DNA of 64,000 bases from Phellopilus nigrolimitatus (taxonomy: Eukaryota > Basidiomycota > Agaricomycetes > Hymenochaetales > Hymenochaetaceae), in contig JAJOHG010000020.1 in assembly GCA_021029095.1 (NCBI GenBank), positions 62,001 to 126,000 of the forward strand. Direction: 5' to 3'. The position numbers and the translations under genes are program-made. Shown piece by piece: positions 1 to 11,904 of this stretch. Under the pieces are notes generated by a model. The model saw only the letters and a program-made list of their open reading frames with translations, had not been told where the DNA came from and did not search any database. Positions within the stretch are counted from its first letter, which is position 1, and each line of letters opens with the position of its first letter.

Positions 1-203
1 TGTTTAGATCAGGTTTGTTAACAAAAGGAGAAAACAACGAGACATGTATCGACACACGGGAAAGTGGTATGGTAAGTTTACTTTGCAGTCAGAACGGTCA
101 CAGTCGAGAGCGTACATGGAGGGACAGATGGGAATCAAGCAGAACGATCGACAATGCGAAATCAAGACAGAACACAGAAAAAAACAGAGCAGAAAAGACA
201 TGC

Positions 204-1383
204 TCAATGCTCGACGGTGAACACGAGCTTCATCCCCGCGCCCTCGCCCTCCGTCGCACAGCGCACGCTGCGCATATCCTCCACGACGAAATGCGCGCCG
301 CACCCCTCGATCTTGCTGCGTTCGTGGCTCGTGCACACAGCGATGACGGTCGCGCCGCTCGCGACGCCCGCACGGATCCCCGATGGCGAATCCTCAAAGA
401 CGACGCAATGCTTTGCGTCGAAGCCGAGGCATGATGCAGCTAGGAGGAACGGGTCTCGCGCGGGCTTTCCCGCCTTGAGCCGCTTGTCGTCCGCGGTGAT
501 GGTCACGGGCGGCGGAGTGATGCCAACACAAGTCATCGCGCCGTAGGCTGAGTAACGGGCGGATGAGTTACGCTTTAAGAAGATCAAAAAAGACGGAAGC
601 GAACCGTAGGTCCTAGCACCACTGGTAGCGACGGCGTAGCGCCCGTCAGGTATGCACTCGATCATGTCTTTCACCCCGGGCAGGATGCGAATCGAGCGAT
701 CCACGCTGTCGGTCTCCGTCTCCCACGCAGCCTCGATGCCGGCCTCGACTGGCTCCTTCTGCGCGTCGTTCCCAACGTAGTTGATATCTGGGGATTCGTC
801 GAATACGGGCACGTCGAAGTTTTCGGGGATGGCGGAGGTGAGCAGGTCTGAGAGGCGAGTCGCGAAGGAGGGGCGTCGCAAACCAGTGGAGGGATCGGAG
901 GAAGAAAAGGAGGAGGAGGGCGTGGATGTGGAGTGCGAGCCTCTGTGCGAGAAGGCGGATGTGTCGGATAAAGCCGGTGTCGACTCGCCCGAGTCTAAGC
1001 CAGCGCGCATAGAGAAGCCGGCCGACGACCCCCCAGAGTTGCGGCGGCGTGCTTCGCGCTTCTGGAACGAGTCGGCAAAGTCAAGGATGGACTGTTCGAA
1101 AGCCTCGACGGCGGCGTCCATCTCATGGGGATTGATTTCCGGACGGTAGAACGCGAGGTTGTCGATGGCGCGCTTGCCGTGCGTTGCGGCGATGACTTCT
1201 GCGGGGTCGAGCCCGAGGTCAACGGCGACGGCGCCCCAGGCAGCCTCGACGGCGGCGATGGAGTCTGTGAGCGTGCCGTCCTACGAGAAAGAGTCAGTGT
1301 TAGTGAATGGGAGGGGGAGAGGACGAGGGCGGACAGACCATGTCGAAGAGGACGGCGTCGGCGCGGAAGGTGGTCGATGGCAT
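204..1383 (-). CDS. HAD-family sugar/glycerol phosphatase, array copy 1
   Basis: Three exons: 1383-1339, 1280-605 and 547-204, giving about 354 aa. Exon 1 ends inside HAD motif I, so FDM joins DGTLTDS after splicing; this fixes the ATG at 1383. Later motifs are ATSGART (motif II), GKPARDPF (motif III lysine) and VVFEDSPSGI (motif IV acidic pair). The cap region carries a Ser/Thr-rich insert of roughly 100 residues that usual GPP/DOG-type phosphatases (about 250 aa) lack. The family dephosphorylates glycerol-3-phosphate or small sugar phosphates in the cytosol; the substrate here is inferred only. Two oddities: intron 2 (548-604) starts GTTCGC, a weak donor, and is 57 nt without an in-frame stop, so an unspliced message would still be read through. 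Arg replaces the Pro seen after GKPA in copies 2-4. Confidence 0.85.
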
Positions 1384-1499
1384 AGTGGTAAGAGTTTATT
1401 CGGAAAGTATAACGGGTAAAGACTTGGAGGTCGGTGAAGAGACTTGGTAGTAGATGGCAGTTGGAGGTAGAGTTGTGATGCGGACTCGAGCAGCCAGCA

Positions 1500-1605
1500 G
1501 CACTCCTTTATACCCGGCTCGAGGGCGTCTTTCGTCATCGCACGAAAAGGATCAAACAATTGCAATTGTTTGGGCGAGTATCTCGGAAGGTGGATGCATG
1601 GTTTC
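1500..1605 (-). promoter_or_regulatory. Promoter of phosphatase copy 1
   Basis: A TATAAA box lies at 1512-1507, about 125 bp before the ATG. A block at 1554-1600 containing CAATTG and a CTCGG core recurs upstream of all four array copies at similar spacing. Conservation between paralogues suggests shared control, but recent duplication alone could also explain it. Confidence 0.55.
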
Positions 1606-1609
1606 AAAT

Positions 1610-4430
1610 TACGAGAAGTGGGGGCGGAGGCTACAGAGGTCTCAGCCGCATCCGCTGTACAGCCACATATCGACACCGCCCAGTAGCAACTAGGAGCGTC
1701 AAGTGCACTGTGCGCTAGGAGATGTAGAAATCGCATTGATTCAAAGCGACGAGGTTGACAGCAGCTCTTTCTATAATGTCGTCGCCAACCAAGCAAGTCG
1801 ATGAGGTAGCCTGCAGAAAGAGATGCAGCATTCCGAGAACGTCGAAGACGGGTGAGTGAGACATACCGAAACGAGACTGCCCAATGACACCCGCAACCTT
1901 TGCACCCGCGGGCCCGCCTTCCAGAAGCCTCCACGGTCCACACGAAGTGCGTTCCTGTCCTAAGCCGGTATTGTTTCGTTGACGCGATAGGCTGTAGTAG
2001 ATATTGTAGAATCAGAGGTCAGTATTCCGGTTGCAAAATAGCCAATATAGCACTCACGTTCATGTTGAATAGAGCATAACTCGGGATGCCGTCTGGCTGG
2101 CTCTTTCAGGTAAAATCTCCCTTCAGCAAATCCGGTACGCACTGCGAACTAAGCACCATCAAGAAAAAAAAGAACTCAGCACGCGCAACCATGTCACCCA
2201 TATACAATTAAGCTCTGTTCTACTAAAAATTAGTAGATTTTCGACTTCAAGACGCTGGCGACGACAACGAAAGCGTTTCCAAGTAGTAACCCGTCGTAAA
2301 CGCACGAGAGACGATCGAGCGCGCATACATGCTGTAAAACACTACGAAAAGTGCTCGAACACCGACTGCTCCAACCACATCAGGCTTACATAAGCCGTAT
2401 AGTCTCAACAAGAATTCATAGCGGAGGGCGCTCCCTGCGGCGCCTGTACTCTTCAAAACCCAAGTGGACATCCTCGAGCGCAACAGTTATAATCCCAGTA
2501 TCTGAGAAGGGATGATTCAGATGACGAGAGGAGGGAGCGGAAGCTTCAGCCTGATCCGCTGCACGATCAGCACTAGCAGGCACACTTTCGACAGTCACAA
2601 TCTCTTTTATACGTCGATAGGGATTAGAAAGTCGGTGCTGTAAGAATGTGCTTGGTCCATGGCAAGCGGAATACGGGTGATGGAAAGATGGAGATGGAGA
2701 TGGAGATAAAGAATAAAAAGACGCCAACATCGATTGCGCATCCCATCCTCAGCGATCATACCAACATGGTAACACCTCAGTTCTGCATTGCACAGCGCTT
2801 CGCGAGCGTTTGGGACGAGCCACACAGAGCACAGGAGTCGCGCGTAGGACGTGGTCGCTGGTTAGTTGGGCGGACGCGATGGCGCGAGGACAAGTTGGTC
2901 GGCAGTTATCGATCGCAATAGAAAGAAGTTTAGGGCCGGTCTTGCTGGTTTCACACAGCATCTGATCCACTCTCTTTGTGATGGCCAGCGATAACTGTCT
3001 GCTCACCGTACCTCCCGCCACTCACCCCGCGCCCTTGCATTTCGTGTCGACTGTGCCGTATGGTGCGATCTGCAGCACATGCGGCACATTTGGGTGTGAA
3101 ATTGGTGCGGGTTGCAGTGCGACACGGCAGATAGGTGGCAGATATCGAGGGATGGATGCGACCGGGAGTCATACCTTCATGTTCTCGTGAGAGATCTCAT
3201 CGTCATATGCCTGTCTTATTTTCTTTTCTCCTTTCTTCTTTTTCATATCTTTCCCCGAGCTCGACACTCCCAAGCACTTGAATCACGCCTGCTCTTTTCT
3301 CCCCACCAGCACAAGCTTCAAAGTGTGTTCTCTTATTTCGAGAGCTCTTATCTCGAGAGGAAGAAATATCTGTGGCTTTAATTAAAAATCAATCCTGGTC
3401 GAGGAGGGCGCGCTTTCCTGCAATCCGGTGGCTCTTCCTTACGCTGCTATAGCTGGGTATTTCTACTTGTACATACAAAAGTGATTTACACTCCGTCTAC
3501 GCATTACTGTTTTATCTATCTGTGCGTAACTCCGTATTATATGTAGGTACTTTCAAATGGTGCAACCGACGTCCACTTCCTTCGGGACGCCAACAGCAAA
3601 ATAGCTCGCAAGCAATAACATGTGAAAGTACATAGCGAATTCTGAGAGATCAACACACTCGAGTCCAGTGTACCACGTATCGCGAGCTTCCTGCACCATG
3701 CACTGATAGAGCCCTGCAACCCCGCAGAATCGGTTTGAGCAGACGAATCAAAACAACGAGCGGAACAGCCAGACTGCGAGGAGAAAGGCACACGACGCTA
3801 CTGCCTTGATGTAGTATCGCCCCGATGTACGCGGGGACGCGACGGGCCAGCATATGCGCCTGTGAGTGCAGGAAAGACGACGCAAAGAGAGGAAAAAGAA
3901 GTGCATAGCTAGAAAGCGGAAGAAAAGAGAGAACTAGGCAAACAACCGAATACCTGTGCCCCCACCACCGAGCAGGTCAAAATGTACTCTAATCCCTTGA
4001 GCACATGCAAACCGTTGAGAGATCAAGCGCATACATATGCCATCATGGATGAACTCGATGCGTGGTCTGAACACTTCCGCCCGACTGTCGAAGATGTAAG
4101 GGACGTGATCGCCAGTAGTCGCGTACAGTGAGTCCGTTTGTCCCGTTGGTGGTGGTGGGCGGTGGGCAAACGCGATAGATGGCAAGATACAGACGATCAG
4201 TTAATATATGCTCGCTGCTTACTGATATACCCGATCTGTTCGTAACCCCAAAACAGTCTCTGTGCGTTCGCCGAAATTCTAACACGAGGAGCATTAGAGA
4301 AGTTGAGATGTCTTCACAAGTGCTCCTAATTGGATGGCGATATCTGTGCAATTTCGAAACACTGAAGGAGGGGAGAAACGGGAGAAATTATGCATTGACA
4401 AACAGAAACTGTGGGCCGGGTACAATGATT
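1610..4430. other. Intergenic, duplicated upstream sequence, no gene seen
   Basis: No credible gene is visible. The stretch 1740-2160 resembles 6070-6470 upstream of copy 2 (for example the shared block GTGAGTGAGACATACCGAAA), so copies 1 and 2 were duplicated together with about 1 kb or more of upstream DNA. A promoter relic at 2470-2580 is listed separately. The remainder (2600-4430) holds only short ORFs without recognisable motifs. Confidence 0.5.
2470..2580 (-). promoter_or_regulatory. Orphan promoter relic of the phosphatase family
   Basis: The block around 2512-2530 contains GATTCAGATGACGAGA, also present upstream of copy 3 near 8580. The surrounding order (CTGAG, GGATGATTCAG, GGAGCGGAAGC, CCGCTGCAC) matches the copy 3 and 4 promoters. 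No phosphatase exon follows at lower coordinates. It is therefore either a relic of a lost copy or a promoter fragment carried along by duplication. Confidence 0.45.
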
Positions 4431-4562
4431 TTATTTGCAGTTAGAGCGGTCACAGTCTAGAGCGCACATGAATAGTCGGCAAGGGAAAGGTAACATGATA
4501 CAGAGCAAAGCATTCCACGATAGAAGACGACAAGCAAAACACAAAGAAAGGGAAAGAAGCAT

Positions 4563-5727
4563 TCAAGACTCGACGGTAAACACCAACTTCATCCTCTCCC
4601 CCTCGCCCTCCGTCACGCAGCGCACCTTCCGCATATCCTCCACGATAAAATGCGCACCACACCCTTCGATCTTACTGCGCTCGTGGCTTGTGCATACAGC
4701 GATGACCGTGGCGCCGCTCGCGACGCCCGCGCGGATCCCCGAAGGCGAGTCCTCGAACACGACGCAACGCTTTGCGTCGAAGCCTAGGCAGGAAGCGGCG
4801 AGGAGAAAAGGATCTGGCGCGGGCTTGCCTGCTTTGAGCCGCTTGTCGTCCGCGGTGATAGTTACGGGTGGCGGAGTGATGCCGACACGGGTCATTGCGC
4901 CATACGCTGTGCGAAAGTGCGTCAGTTACACTGTAAAACAAGAAAGGGAAGAGAGAAACTAGCATACCATATGTCTTGGCACCACTGGTGGCGACGGCGT
5001 AGCGCCCGTCGGGTATGCAATCGATCATGTCCTTCACACCAGGCAGGATGCGGATCGAGCGGTCAACGACGTCCGCCTCGGTCTCCAACGCAGCCTCGAT
5101 GTCGGTGTCCGTCCGCTTCTCGTCGGCGTGCTTGTCCTCAGCGGACTCGTCGGATACAGGTGAGCCTTCGGGGAGGGCGGAGGCGAGCATAACTGAGAGG
5201 CGTGTTGCGAAGGAGGGGCGCAGTGCACCGCTGGTGGAATCATTGGAGGAAGAAGAGGAGGGGAGGGACGGCGTGGAGAAAGAGTCGCTCCGCGAGGAAG
5301 CAGATGTGTCGGATAGGGCCGGTGTCGACTCGCCCGAGTCCAAGCCGGCGTGCGCTGAGAAGCCCGCCGATGACTCTCCGGAGCTGCGGCGGCGCGCCGT
5401 GCGCTTCTCGAACGAGTCGGCGAAGTCGAGGATGGACTGCTCGAAGGCCTCGACTGCGGCGTCCATCTCATGCGCCTTGATTTCCGGACGGTAGAAGGCG
5501 AGGTTGTCGATGGCGCGCTTGCCGTGCGTCGCGGCGATAACAGTTTCGGAGTCGAGCCCGAGGTCGACGGCGACGGCGCCCCAGGCGGCCTCGACGGCGG
5601 CGATGGAGTCTGTTAGTGTGCCGTCCTGCGAGAAAAACAAATGTTAGTGAATGGGAGGGTGAGAGGGAGAAGGCGGACGTACCATATCGAAGAGCACGGC
5701 GTCAGCGCGGAAGGTCGTCGATGGCAT
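4563..5727 (-). CDS. HAD-family sugar/glycerol phosphatase, array copy 2
   Basis: Exons 5727-5683, 5625-4968 and 4906-4563, about 348 aa. Donors GTACGT and GTATGC are both good and the acceptors are CGCAG and CTGTGCAG-like, so this copy has the cleanest splice signals. HAD motifs are intact: FDM/DGTLTDS across intron 1, ATSGAKTY, GKPAPDPFLLAASCLGF and VVFEDSPSGIRAG. The variable Ser-rich insert in the cap differs from copies 1 and 3 in length and sequence, while the catalytic C-terminal third is almost identical. The downstream flank around 4430-4480 resembles the flank at 70-130, pairing this copy with copy 1. Exact substrate is unknown; glycerol-3-phosphatase or deoxyglucose-6-phosphatase activity is the family expectation. 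Confidence 0.85.
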
Positions 5728-5849
5728 GGTGGTAGAAAATTATTCGGAGAGTAGAGCGGGTAAAGACTTGGAAGTTTGGGAAGAAACGTGGTAGTAGATA
5801 GTGGTTGGAGGTAGAGTTGTGATGCAGACTCGTGCAGACAGCAGCACTC

Positions 5850-5940
5850 CTTTATACCCGCTCGAGGGCGTGTTTCGTCATCGCACAGAAAGGGCCAAAA
5901 CAATTGCGATTGTTCAGGCGAGTATTTCGGAAGGCGGATG
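5850..5940 (-). promoter_or_regulatory. Promoter of phosphatase copy 2
   Basis: TATAAA at 5856-5851, about 125 bp upstream of the ATG. The conserved CAATTG...CGAGTATTTCGG block is at 5897-5935, in the same arrangement as in the other copies. Confidence 0.55.
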
Positions 5941-5989
5941 CAGGGGTTCAGATGCCGGGAAGTGGAGGCGGAGTCTCAGTTGCATCCGA

Positions 5990-7190
5990 TGTACAGCCAC
6001 GTATCGAAACGAGTCGGGGCGTCAAGTGGACTGTGTGCAGGGAGGGCCTGTCGAGGTCTGAATAGCGAGGATGATCACAATGATGACCGAGAGTAGTATT
6101 TTCCCGTAGTTCCGTCGTCGTCCGAGCAATTTGTCAAGGTAGCCCATAGGATGAGATGCAGCATTTCGAGGTATTGAAGATGGGCGAGTGAGACATACCG
6201 AAAAGAAACTGCCAGAGACCCTCCGATATCTACGCCTGCATTCACCAAGCCTTCAAGATTCGCAGGGAGCGGGTTCCCGTCGTGGACTGCAGCATCGTTG
6301 CGACGTGCTGGAACATATCGTAAAATAAGACGCCAATGAGCTAGCTGCAAGAAAAACGTATACAGCACTTGGCGTCGATGATGAACAAATTGTAGGCTAT
6401 ATATGCAACTATCAACGAAACATTATTTCAGCCAAACCAGCGCGAAATACACACCATCAAGAAATAACCCGACATCTGCAATGCCGAGCAGCCTTCAGAT
6501 CCGTCGCGGTGAGCACCCATAGCAGCAGACGACCTTCTTCGCTGAGCTCGCGCTCTTCGAGGCCCCAGATAACTGTCTTGATGTGTGTGTTCGGCCTCCT
6601 CCCAGTGTCTCGGAAAGCAGATGAACGATTCAGATGAGGCAGCGCAAACTTCAGCGCAAACGCCGAGGCATGCACGTGACCGTGATGGTGGATGCGATAT
6701 TCTTAAGTTAGCGACCGCACTCAATGCCGCCCTACAGCTCTCTCCTAAACTAACACGCCAGGATTCAACCGACGAGTCAAAGGCTACAATCTCAAGTGAA
6801 ATACAGTGAGGACTTCCTCCGCCGTATCTTCCACCGTAAGCGAGCAATACGTATACGAGGGTATAAATATGTAGAAAACAGTTAAATACGAGATAGCGCC
6901 CTTGTGAAGCCCAGCGCGGTACAGAACACATCTTTCGTTAGGATATGATGAAGGGGAAACTTGCACAGGTTGATTTATAATTAGAAATCGAAAAGGCAAT
7001 ACATATGAATAGTCATTATATGATAACTGTTTATATTGATTTGCACGGCAGAAGCGAAAAAGAGGAATCGGAAGGAGAGTACTTGGAGAGGCAGTGGAAG
7101 GGGTATAGGAAGACAGGCTAGGAAGACAGGCTAGGAAGACAGTGGACAGAACAATCTGCAGTGCACAACGAGAGAATGCAGGATGGCGGC
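5990..7190. other. Intergenic between copies 2 and 3, with promoter relic
   Basis: 6070-6470 is homologous to 1740-2160. A second orphan promoter-like block lies at 6590-6695. It has GTGTCTCGG, CGATTCAGATGA and then GCACGTGACCG, the same order seen upstream of copy 3, but no gene follows it. Short purine-rich repeats (GACAGGCTAGGAA) occur at 7100-7140. No coding region is supported. Confidence 0.45.
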
Positions 7191-7194
7191 CGGC

Positions 7195-8376
7195 TCAGTG
7201 CTCGACAGTAAACACCAGCCGCATCCCCGCACCCTCGCCCTCCGTCGTACAGCGCACCTTGCGCATATCCTCCACAACGAAATGTGCACCGCACCCCTCG
7301 ATCTTACTGCGCTCGTGGCTTGTGCAAACAGCGATGACGGTCGCGCCGCTTGCGACGCCCGCACGGATCCCCGATGGCGAATCCTCGAAGACGACGCAGC
7401 GTTTTGCGTCGAAGCCGAGGCAGGAGGCGGCGAGGAGGAAAGGATCTGGTGCGGGCTTTCCTGCCTTTAAGCGCTTGTCGTCCGCAGTGATGGTCACGGG
7501 CGGCGGTGTGATCCCAACTCGGGTCATTGCGCCGTAGGCTGAGAAAACGTCGGTCAGTTACACTATAAAACAAGAAAGGGAAGAGAGAAGATGGCATACC
7601 ATATGTCTTGGCACCACTGGTGGCGACGGCGTAGCGCCCGTCGGGTATACGGTCGATCATGTCCCTCACGCCGGGGAGGATGCGAATAGAGCGGTCGACG
7701 GCGTCTGTCTCCGTCTCCCACGCAGCTTCAATGTCGGTCTCGGCTGCGTTCTCCTTCTGCGCATCGTTTGCACCGTAGTTGGAGTCGGGGGACTCATCGA
7801 ATACGGGCGCGTCTAATTCTTCGGGGAGGGCGGAGGCGAGCATATCGGAGAGGCGTGTCGCGAAGGAAGGGCGCCGTACACCGGCGGAGGAATCATTGGA
7901 GGAAGAGGAGAAGAGGGATGGTGTGGAGAAGGAGCCGCTGCGCGAGGATGCAGATGTGTCGGATAAGGCTGGTGTCGACTCGCCCGCGTCCAAGCCGGCG
8001 CGCGTAGAAAAACCAGCCGATGATTCTCCAGAGCTGCGGCGGCGCGCCTCGCGCTTCTTGAACGAGTCCGCAAAGTCGAGGATGGACTGCTCAAAGGCCT
8101 CGACGGCGGCGTCCATCTCGTGTGCTTTAATCTCCGGGCGGTAGAACGCAAGGTTGTCAATGGCGCGTTTTCCGTGCGTTGCGGCGATGACAGTTTCGGG
8201 GTCGAGGCCGAGGTCGACGGCGGCGGCGCCCCAAGCGGCCTCGACGGCGGCGATGGAGTCTGTGAGCGTGCCGTCCTGCGAGAAAGAGGACATGTTAGTC
8301 AGAGGGGAGGAGAGGGAGAGGGAGGACGAACCATGTCAAAGAGCACGGCATCAGCACGGAAGGTGATTGACTGCAT
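7195..8376 (-). CDS. HAD-family sugar/glycerol phosphatase, array copy 3
   Basis: Exons 8376-8332, 8275-7600 and 7538-7195, about 354 aa. The first exon encodes MQSITFRADAVLFDM, as in copy 4 and unlike the MPSTT start of copies 1 and 2. HAD motifs are complete (DGTLTDS, ATSGAKTY, GKPAPDPFL, VVFEDSPSGI). Intron 2 has a good GTATGC donor; intron 1 uses GTTCGT. The Ser-rich cap insert contains the recurrent motif SGESSAGFS and a run of Ser before DSPD. Its 3' flank (7040-7080, ATTTGCAC...GAATCGGAAGGAGA) is shared with copy 4, so copies 3 and 4 form a second pair. It is probably a working gene. Confidence 0.85.
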
Positions 8377-8479
8377 GATGTCAAAGGTGAATTTGGAGGA
8401 GGACGGGGATGGGTAGGGACTTGGTAGTAGATGGCGGTTGAAGGTAGAGTTGTGATGAGGACTCGAGCAGACAGCAGCA

Positions 8480-8670
8480 CTCCTTTATACGCAGCTCGAG
8501 GGCGTATTTCGTCATTGTACAAAAAAGGACAGACAATTGCGATTATTCAAGTAAGTATCTCGGGAGGCGGATGCAAGGGATTCAGATGACGAGAAGAGAA
8601 AGCGGAGGACACAACGGAGGTCTCACACTGACCCGTTACACCGCCACTGCCGTCGCCTGCACGTGACCGC
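8480..8670 (-). promoter_or_regulatory. Promoter of phosphatase copy 3
   Basis: TATAAA at 8489-8484. The conserved CAATTG block is at 8530-8570. An E-box in GCACGTGACCGCGATG sits near 8658-8674 and recurs upstream of copy 4 near 11,879-11,894. CACGTG is bound by bHLH factors in fungi; its use here is inferred from conservation. Confidence 0.5.
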
Positions 8671-8679
8671 GATGGGACG

Positions 8680-10470
8680 ACGAAGTGCAATCCCCAAAAT
8701 CCCTTTCGTATGGGAGGATGGGGCATCAAAATGAGGGCTTAACGGTCATAAAAGACGAGCAGAGCAGCTGTAATTGAGACGGAGGAGGAGCGCAGCGGTC
8801 CTGCGACGAAGCCGAAGATATGATTACCGACTCGAGAGGACGATGCTTGCCGCTGGCTTGTGTGCAGGGAAGATCGAACTGAAGTAGTGGGTGGTGGTAG
8901 GCGTAAGAGCGTTTGCCAGTGTCCCTCATGGTGTCATACGGTGGTGCTTTCGTGGTCTAGGTGTTAGGTTGCTTAGCGTCAGCGTCGTCGATTCAATCGT
9001 CGTGCTCTGAGAGTCGGCTGAGCATCGACACATGGTTCAGCTTGGATTCAATGGGCTCATCTAGACCCCTTCGACCCAACGAATGAAGGCGACAACTGTG
9101 TCAACGGGAACCCCGTACATAGCGTCGCTGCCAGCTTCATTTATGACGTGTAGAGGCCGCAGCTGTTCCTTCTCTGCAAGATGCCTCGCCTTCGAAAACG
9201 AACAAGGACTTGCTTCGCATCCCGTTCTGGCATCTATTGGGAAAGAGTTCTTCGTTTATGTAGATAGACACACAGATACCAGTTTCGAGATATGTTGTGC
9301 CAGAGGGAGCAGCAGCGCTGAGCGTTGACTGAGCATCGAGGTCGAACGAAAAGCAGTTGACGTGCGAGCGCGCGATCAACGTGCGCTTCGTCTGTCCCAC
9401 CAACCGCTCAGCTACTACATACAAGTATTAGCGCTCGATTTCGTGTATCATCCAGCTCCGAATTATGGAAAACGATCTCTGCGTGAAAGGTGTCTTGAAT
9501 CTCTGTCAGCTTGCGGACTTGCCTGAACGCTCGGATAAGAAACGACTGTTTCCTGCCTCACTCCTTCAAAATGGACCCTCGACGTCAAATCAAATCGATG
9601 GTCGTCCCGTCACTGTCTCTGTGTCCAGCGAAGATATAGGTGAAGGGAAAATGTCGACGAGAAGGTGGGCGTCGAAAGCAAGTATGCCGTTTTCTCTCGT
9701 CAGGCAATGGCCCGTGTTCGTAGACAGCGGAAGCGTTTGCCCTGCGAACATCGATTCCCGATTTTCCGGATATTCAGCCGGCTAGGATGATCTCATTCGT
9801 ATACTATCTCAATGCTGCTTTCCTGACCTTCGCAGCTATTCTCCATCGAATGTGGAACTCGTCGCTGAGACATTCAAGGCAGCAAGCGCGCCGCCAAATG
9901 AGAACCTGGTGATGTCACTCTCTTTTCTACATATCGCTACCCAAACAATGCGTCCATTCACTAACAGCAACTTCTCAATCATAATAGTTACCTCTGCCCT
10001 TTCTCTCGCACATCTGCCGGCCGCAACGCGCGGTGGTCTCATTTGACTTACTCGCAAGTTGCCAGGATAGAAGGCACTTAGATACGATAACATGACACAG
10101 CTTTTGCGAAGCAGGACGTGGTCTGAAGAGTGTCTTGCGCCAGGATATAGTCAGAGGGGGACTTGCGCACGCCAACGAGTTAGGAAAAGACGCAAATACA
10201 GCAATACATATGAATAACGTTTATTTGACGATTTTTATGTTGATTTGCACAGTCGGTGTGAAGAACAGGAATCGGAAGGAGACACGGGCGGACATTTGAA
10301 AAAGAGCCGGGGCCTGGAGGGGAAAAAACAGGATAGGACAGGACACAGAAGACAGGATAGGACGCGGAATACAGGATAGGGAGACAAGAAGGCATGATAG
10401 GAAGACAGGATGTCAAACAAAACAATCCACGGTGCGTAGCAGAAGCGAGTCTCAGAATAACAGCAGGAAG
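8680..10470. other. Intergenic between copies 3 and 4, no gene seen
   Basis: Only short ORFs occur, none with recognisable domains. 10,230-10,410 holds the 3' flank shared with copy 3 and imperfect GACAGGATAGGA-type microrepeats. Confidence 0.4.
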
Positions 10471-10478
10471 GCACCGGA

Positions 10479-11609
10479 TCAAAACTCGACAGTAAACACA
10501 AGCTGCATCCCCGCGCCCTCGCCCTCCGTCCTACAACGCACTCTGCGCATGTCCTCAACGATGAAATGCGCACCACAACCCTCGATCTTGCTGCGCTCGT
10601 GGCTCGTGCACACAGCGATGACGGTCGCGCCGCTCGCGACTCCTGCACGTATTCCCGAAGGACTGTCCTCAAAGACGACGCAACGTTTTGCGTCGAAGCC
10701 AAGGCAGGAGGCGGCGAGGAGGAACGGGTCCGGCGCGGGCTTTCCCGCCTTCAGCCGCTTATCATCAGCTGTGATGGTTACGGGCGGTGGGGTGATGCCG
10801 ACACGGGTCATTGCGCCGTAGGCTGAGCAAAGGGCGAGTAAGTAATACTGTAAGAAAGGAAACGGAAATGAAACGGACCGTAAGTCCTGGCGCCGCTGGT
10901 AGCGATGGCGTAGCGGCCATCGGGTATGCACTCGATCATGTCCTTCACACCGGGCAAGATGCGGATTGAGTGGTCGACGGCGTCCGCCTCCGTCTCCCAC
11001 GCAGCTTCGATGTCGGCGTCCGCCCGCTTCTCGTCGGCGAGCTTGTCGTCGGTGGATTCATCGAATACGGATAGGACGGAATCCTCCGGGAGGGCCGAGG
11101 CGAGCATGTCGGAGAGGCGTGTTGCGAAGGAGGGGCGCCGTGCGCCAGTAGTAGGGTCGGTGGGGGAGGTGGGCGTGGAAAGAGACCCAGAGCGCGAGAA
11201 GGCGGACGTAGGGGAAAGTGCGGGCGTCGATTCGCCGGAGCCGGACTCGCTCGACTCAGAGCACGATGCGCGGCGCTCAGTGAACTTCTTGAACGAGTCG
11301 GCAAAGTCGAGGATGGACCGCTCGAAGGCCTCGACGGCGGCGTCCATCTCATGAGGCTTGATCTCTGGGCGATAGAAGGAAAGGTTGTCGATGGCGCGCT
11401 TCCCGTGCGTCGCAGCGATGACAGTTTCGGGGTCAAGGCCGAGGTCAATGGCGACGGCGCCCCAAGCTGCCTCGACAGCGGCGATGGAGTCGGTAAGCGT
11501 GCCGTCCTGCGCGAAAGAGGGGATGTTAGAGGATGGGAGGGAAAGAGGGAGAGGGGAGACGAACCATGTCGAAGAGAACGGCGTCAGCACGGAAGGTGGT
11601 TGATTGCAT
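10479..11609 (-). CDS. HAD-family sugar/glycerol phosphatase, array copy 4
   Basis: Exons 11609-11565, 11506-10879 and 10822-10479, about 338 aa, the shortest copy. The length loss is entirely in the Ser/Thr-rich cap insert, where copies 1-3 have extra residues around SSAGFS. Catalytic motifs are intact: FDM/DGTLTDS, ATSGARTY, GKPAPDPFL, VVFEDSPSGI. The intron 2 donor is GTCCGT, weaker than in copies 2 and 3; unspliced reading through it soon reaches a stop, unlike copy 1. All four copies share C-terminal exons of exactly 344 nt, while the insert varies, so the linker appears free to change and the core is conserved. Confidence 0.83.
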
Positions 11610-11714
11610 GATGGTAAAGGTGTGGATTTGGTGGAGGACGGGGACGGTTAGGGGCTTGGTAGTAGATGGTGGTTGAAGGTAGAGTTGTGGTGCGGACTCG
11701 AGCAGCCAGCAGCG

Positions 11715-11900
11715 CTCCTTTATACCCGGCTCGAGGGCGTCTGTCGTCATTGTACGGAAAGCACCAAACAATTGCGATTATTCAAGTAGGGGTCTCGGAA
11801 GGCGGAAGTAGGAGGGAGCGGAAGCAACTGAGGTCTCAGCTAAGCCGCTGCACTGCCACCGAACCGCATGCCGAGATCCGCACGTGACCGCGATGAGGTT
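11715..11900 (-). promoter_or_regulatory. Promoter of phosphatase copy 4
   Basis: TATAAA at 11,724-11,719; conserved CAATTGCGATTATTCAAGTA block at 11,768-11,790; CACGTGACCGCGATG E-box region near 11,880. Order and spacing match copy 3. Confidence 0.5.
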
Positions 11901-11904
11901 TTGG

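Noticed and set aside
8942..9012. tRNA-like stretch with TGGTCTAGGTGTTAGG and CGATTCAATCG
   Set aside because: The A- and B-box-like pieces are present, but the acceptor stem does not pair and the anticodon arm cannot be drawn; at best a relic.
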